Assembly: GCF_005281835.1 (NCBI RefSeq)
Contig: NZ_RZIS01000001.1
Coordinates: forward strand, 600,351 to 664,350
Direction of reading: 5' to 3'
Source: Vibrio profundi
GTDB lineage: Bacteria > Pseudomonadota > Gammaproteobacteria > Enterobacterales > Vibrionaceae
Length of the DNA stretch: 64,000 nt
Part shown: piece by piece, positions 63,594-64,000 of the stretch
How positions within the stretch are numbered: the stretch's first letter is position 1
Layout: each line of letters begins with the position of its first letter
The notes under the pieces: model-generated
Seen by the model: only the letters and a program-made list of their open reading frames with translations
Told to the model about the DNA's origin: nothing
Databases searched by the model: none
Translations under genes and position numbers: made by a program

Positions 63594-64000
63594 ATTGGTA
63601 GAGCCCCGTTGCTTTTAGCGTTTGGTAGGCGGATTCCACATCTTTTGGAATTGGCATTTCGATTTGGAAACCTTTCGCTGGATAATCTTTCACTCGTTCG
63701 AAATCAGCAATTAGAGCGCTAATCACCATATCTAGTGGCAGCTCTTCGTTGTAATAGTCGACCCAGTTTTGCCATTGGGAAGTCACTCGCATGTTTGCGT
63801 ATGGGCTTGGCCATTGCTTGCAGAAAGTGGCGTAAGTGCGCTTTTCCATGAAAGGCTTTTGCACCAAAATAAACGTTTGAGGATCAAGCCCCAATTCACT
63901 TAACTTTTGGTGGGTGAAACGAACATTCTCACCGGTATTGGTCGCTTCAGTCTCTAAAATAACCTTTTCTCTCGGTACGCCACATTCATAGGCAATGGCT
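63592..64000 (-). CDS. YdcF/DUF218-family protein, C-terminal part (5' end outside window)
   Basis: The minus-strand frame is open to the window end, so the start is missing. The visible 135 or so residues show the DUF218 signature ETEATNTGENVRF, then LILVQKPFMEKRTYATF-like residues (here FILVQKPFMEKRTYATFCKQ). E. coli YdcF binds SAM and relatives such as ElyC affect the envelope; the specific function here is not known. It converges on tdk. The part seen has no membrane segment. Confidence 0.85.
   Translation of the reverse strand, partial: AIAYECGVPREKVILETEATNTGENVRFTHQKLSELGLDPQTFILVQKPFMEKRTYATFCKQWPSPYANMRVTSQWQNWVDYYNEELPLDMVISALIADFERVKDYPAKGFQIEMPIPKDVESAYQTLKATGLYQ

Overview
The window is a stretch of a Vibrio main chromosome (Gammaproteobacteria). 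The evidence is the protein sequences, a VicH/H-NS with the TWTGQGRTP signature, and strings of genes in the usual enterobacterial/vibrio order. Base composition is moderate to AT-rich, and almost every transcription unit ends in a hairpin-plus-T-tract terminator. I saw no tRNA, rRNA, CRISPR array, insertion sequence, integrase or prophage gene.

Layout. 1-3014: end of the lipid A/LPS cluster (msbA-lpxK-ycaR-kdsB). 3145-3957: an inserted membrane GGDEF protein. 4096-9344: cmk-rpsA-ihfB-lapA-lapB-pyrF, with an rpsA leader of three hairpins. 9345-20650: an accessory block with five genes of a Yej/Opp-type peptide importer, then an outer-membrane barrel candidate and a 1362-residue metzincin-type lipoprotease. 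20668-24843: miaE, a membrane-anchored protein of unknown function, cysB and a methyltransferase. 24893-33359: ald and lrp (divergent), then ftsK-lolA-rarA-serS. 33639-39099: a small DksA/TraR zinc finger gene and the biotin locus (bioA divergent from bioBFCD, with a BirA-type operator between). 39175-46419: htpX, the mnmA-hflD-purB group, gsk and hns/vicH, plus two small unknown genes. 47106-48701: an NhaC-type antiporter. 48863-58048: the attenuated histidine operon hisL-GDCBHA-(insert)-F-IE. 58109-64000: ychJ, an EAL-HDOD protein, lpxH, ppiB, cysS, tdk and a truncated YdcF-family gene.

How the genes work together. LPS biogenesis recurs: msbA, lpxK and kdsB at the left edge, lapAB in the middle, lpxH at the right. 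Regulation readable in the DNA includes His attenuation (five His codons in a 15-residue leader), a BirA operator between bioA and bioB, PurR boxes at purB and gsk, and an rpsA leader whose hairpins carry GGA in their loops next to a weak GAAG Shine-Dalgarno. Cyclic-di-GMP and HDOD signalling genes occur at three places: the GGDEF protein after kdsB, an HDOD-like protein between hisA and hisF, and an EAL-HDOD protein after hisIE.

The best candidates for something undescribed are the 9.8-20.6 kb block, which reads as a possible surface protease/outer-membrane/peptide importer scavenging module, and the HDOD-like gene that splits the his operon. Both readings are inferences from sequence and gene order.
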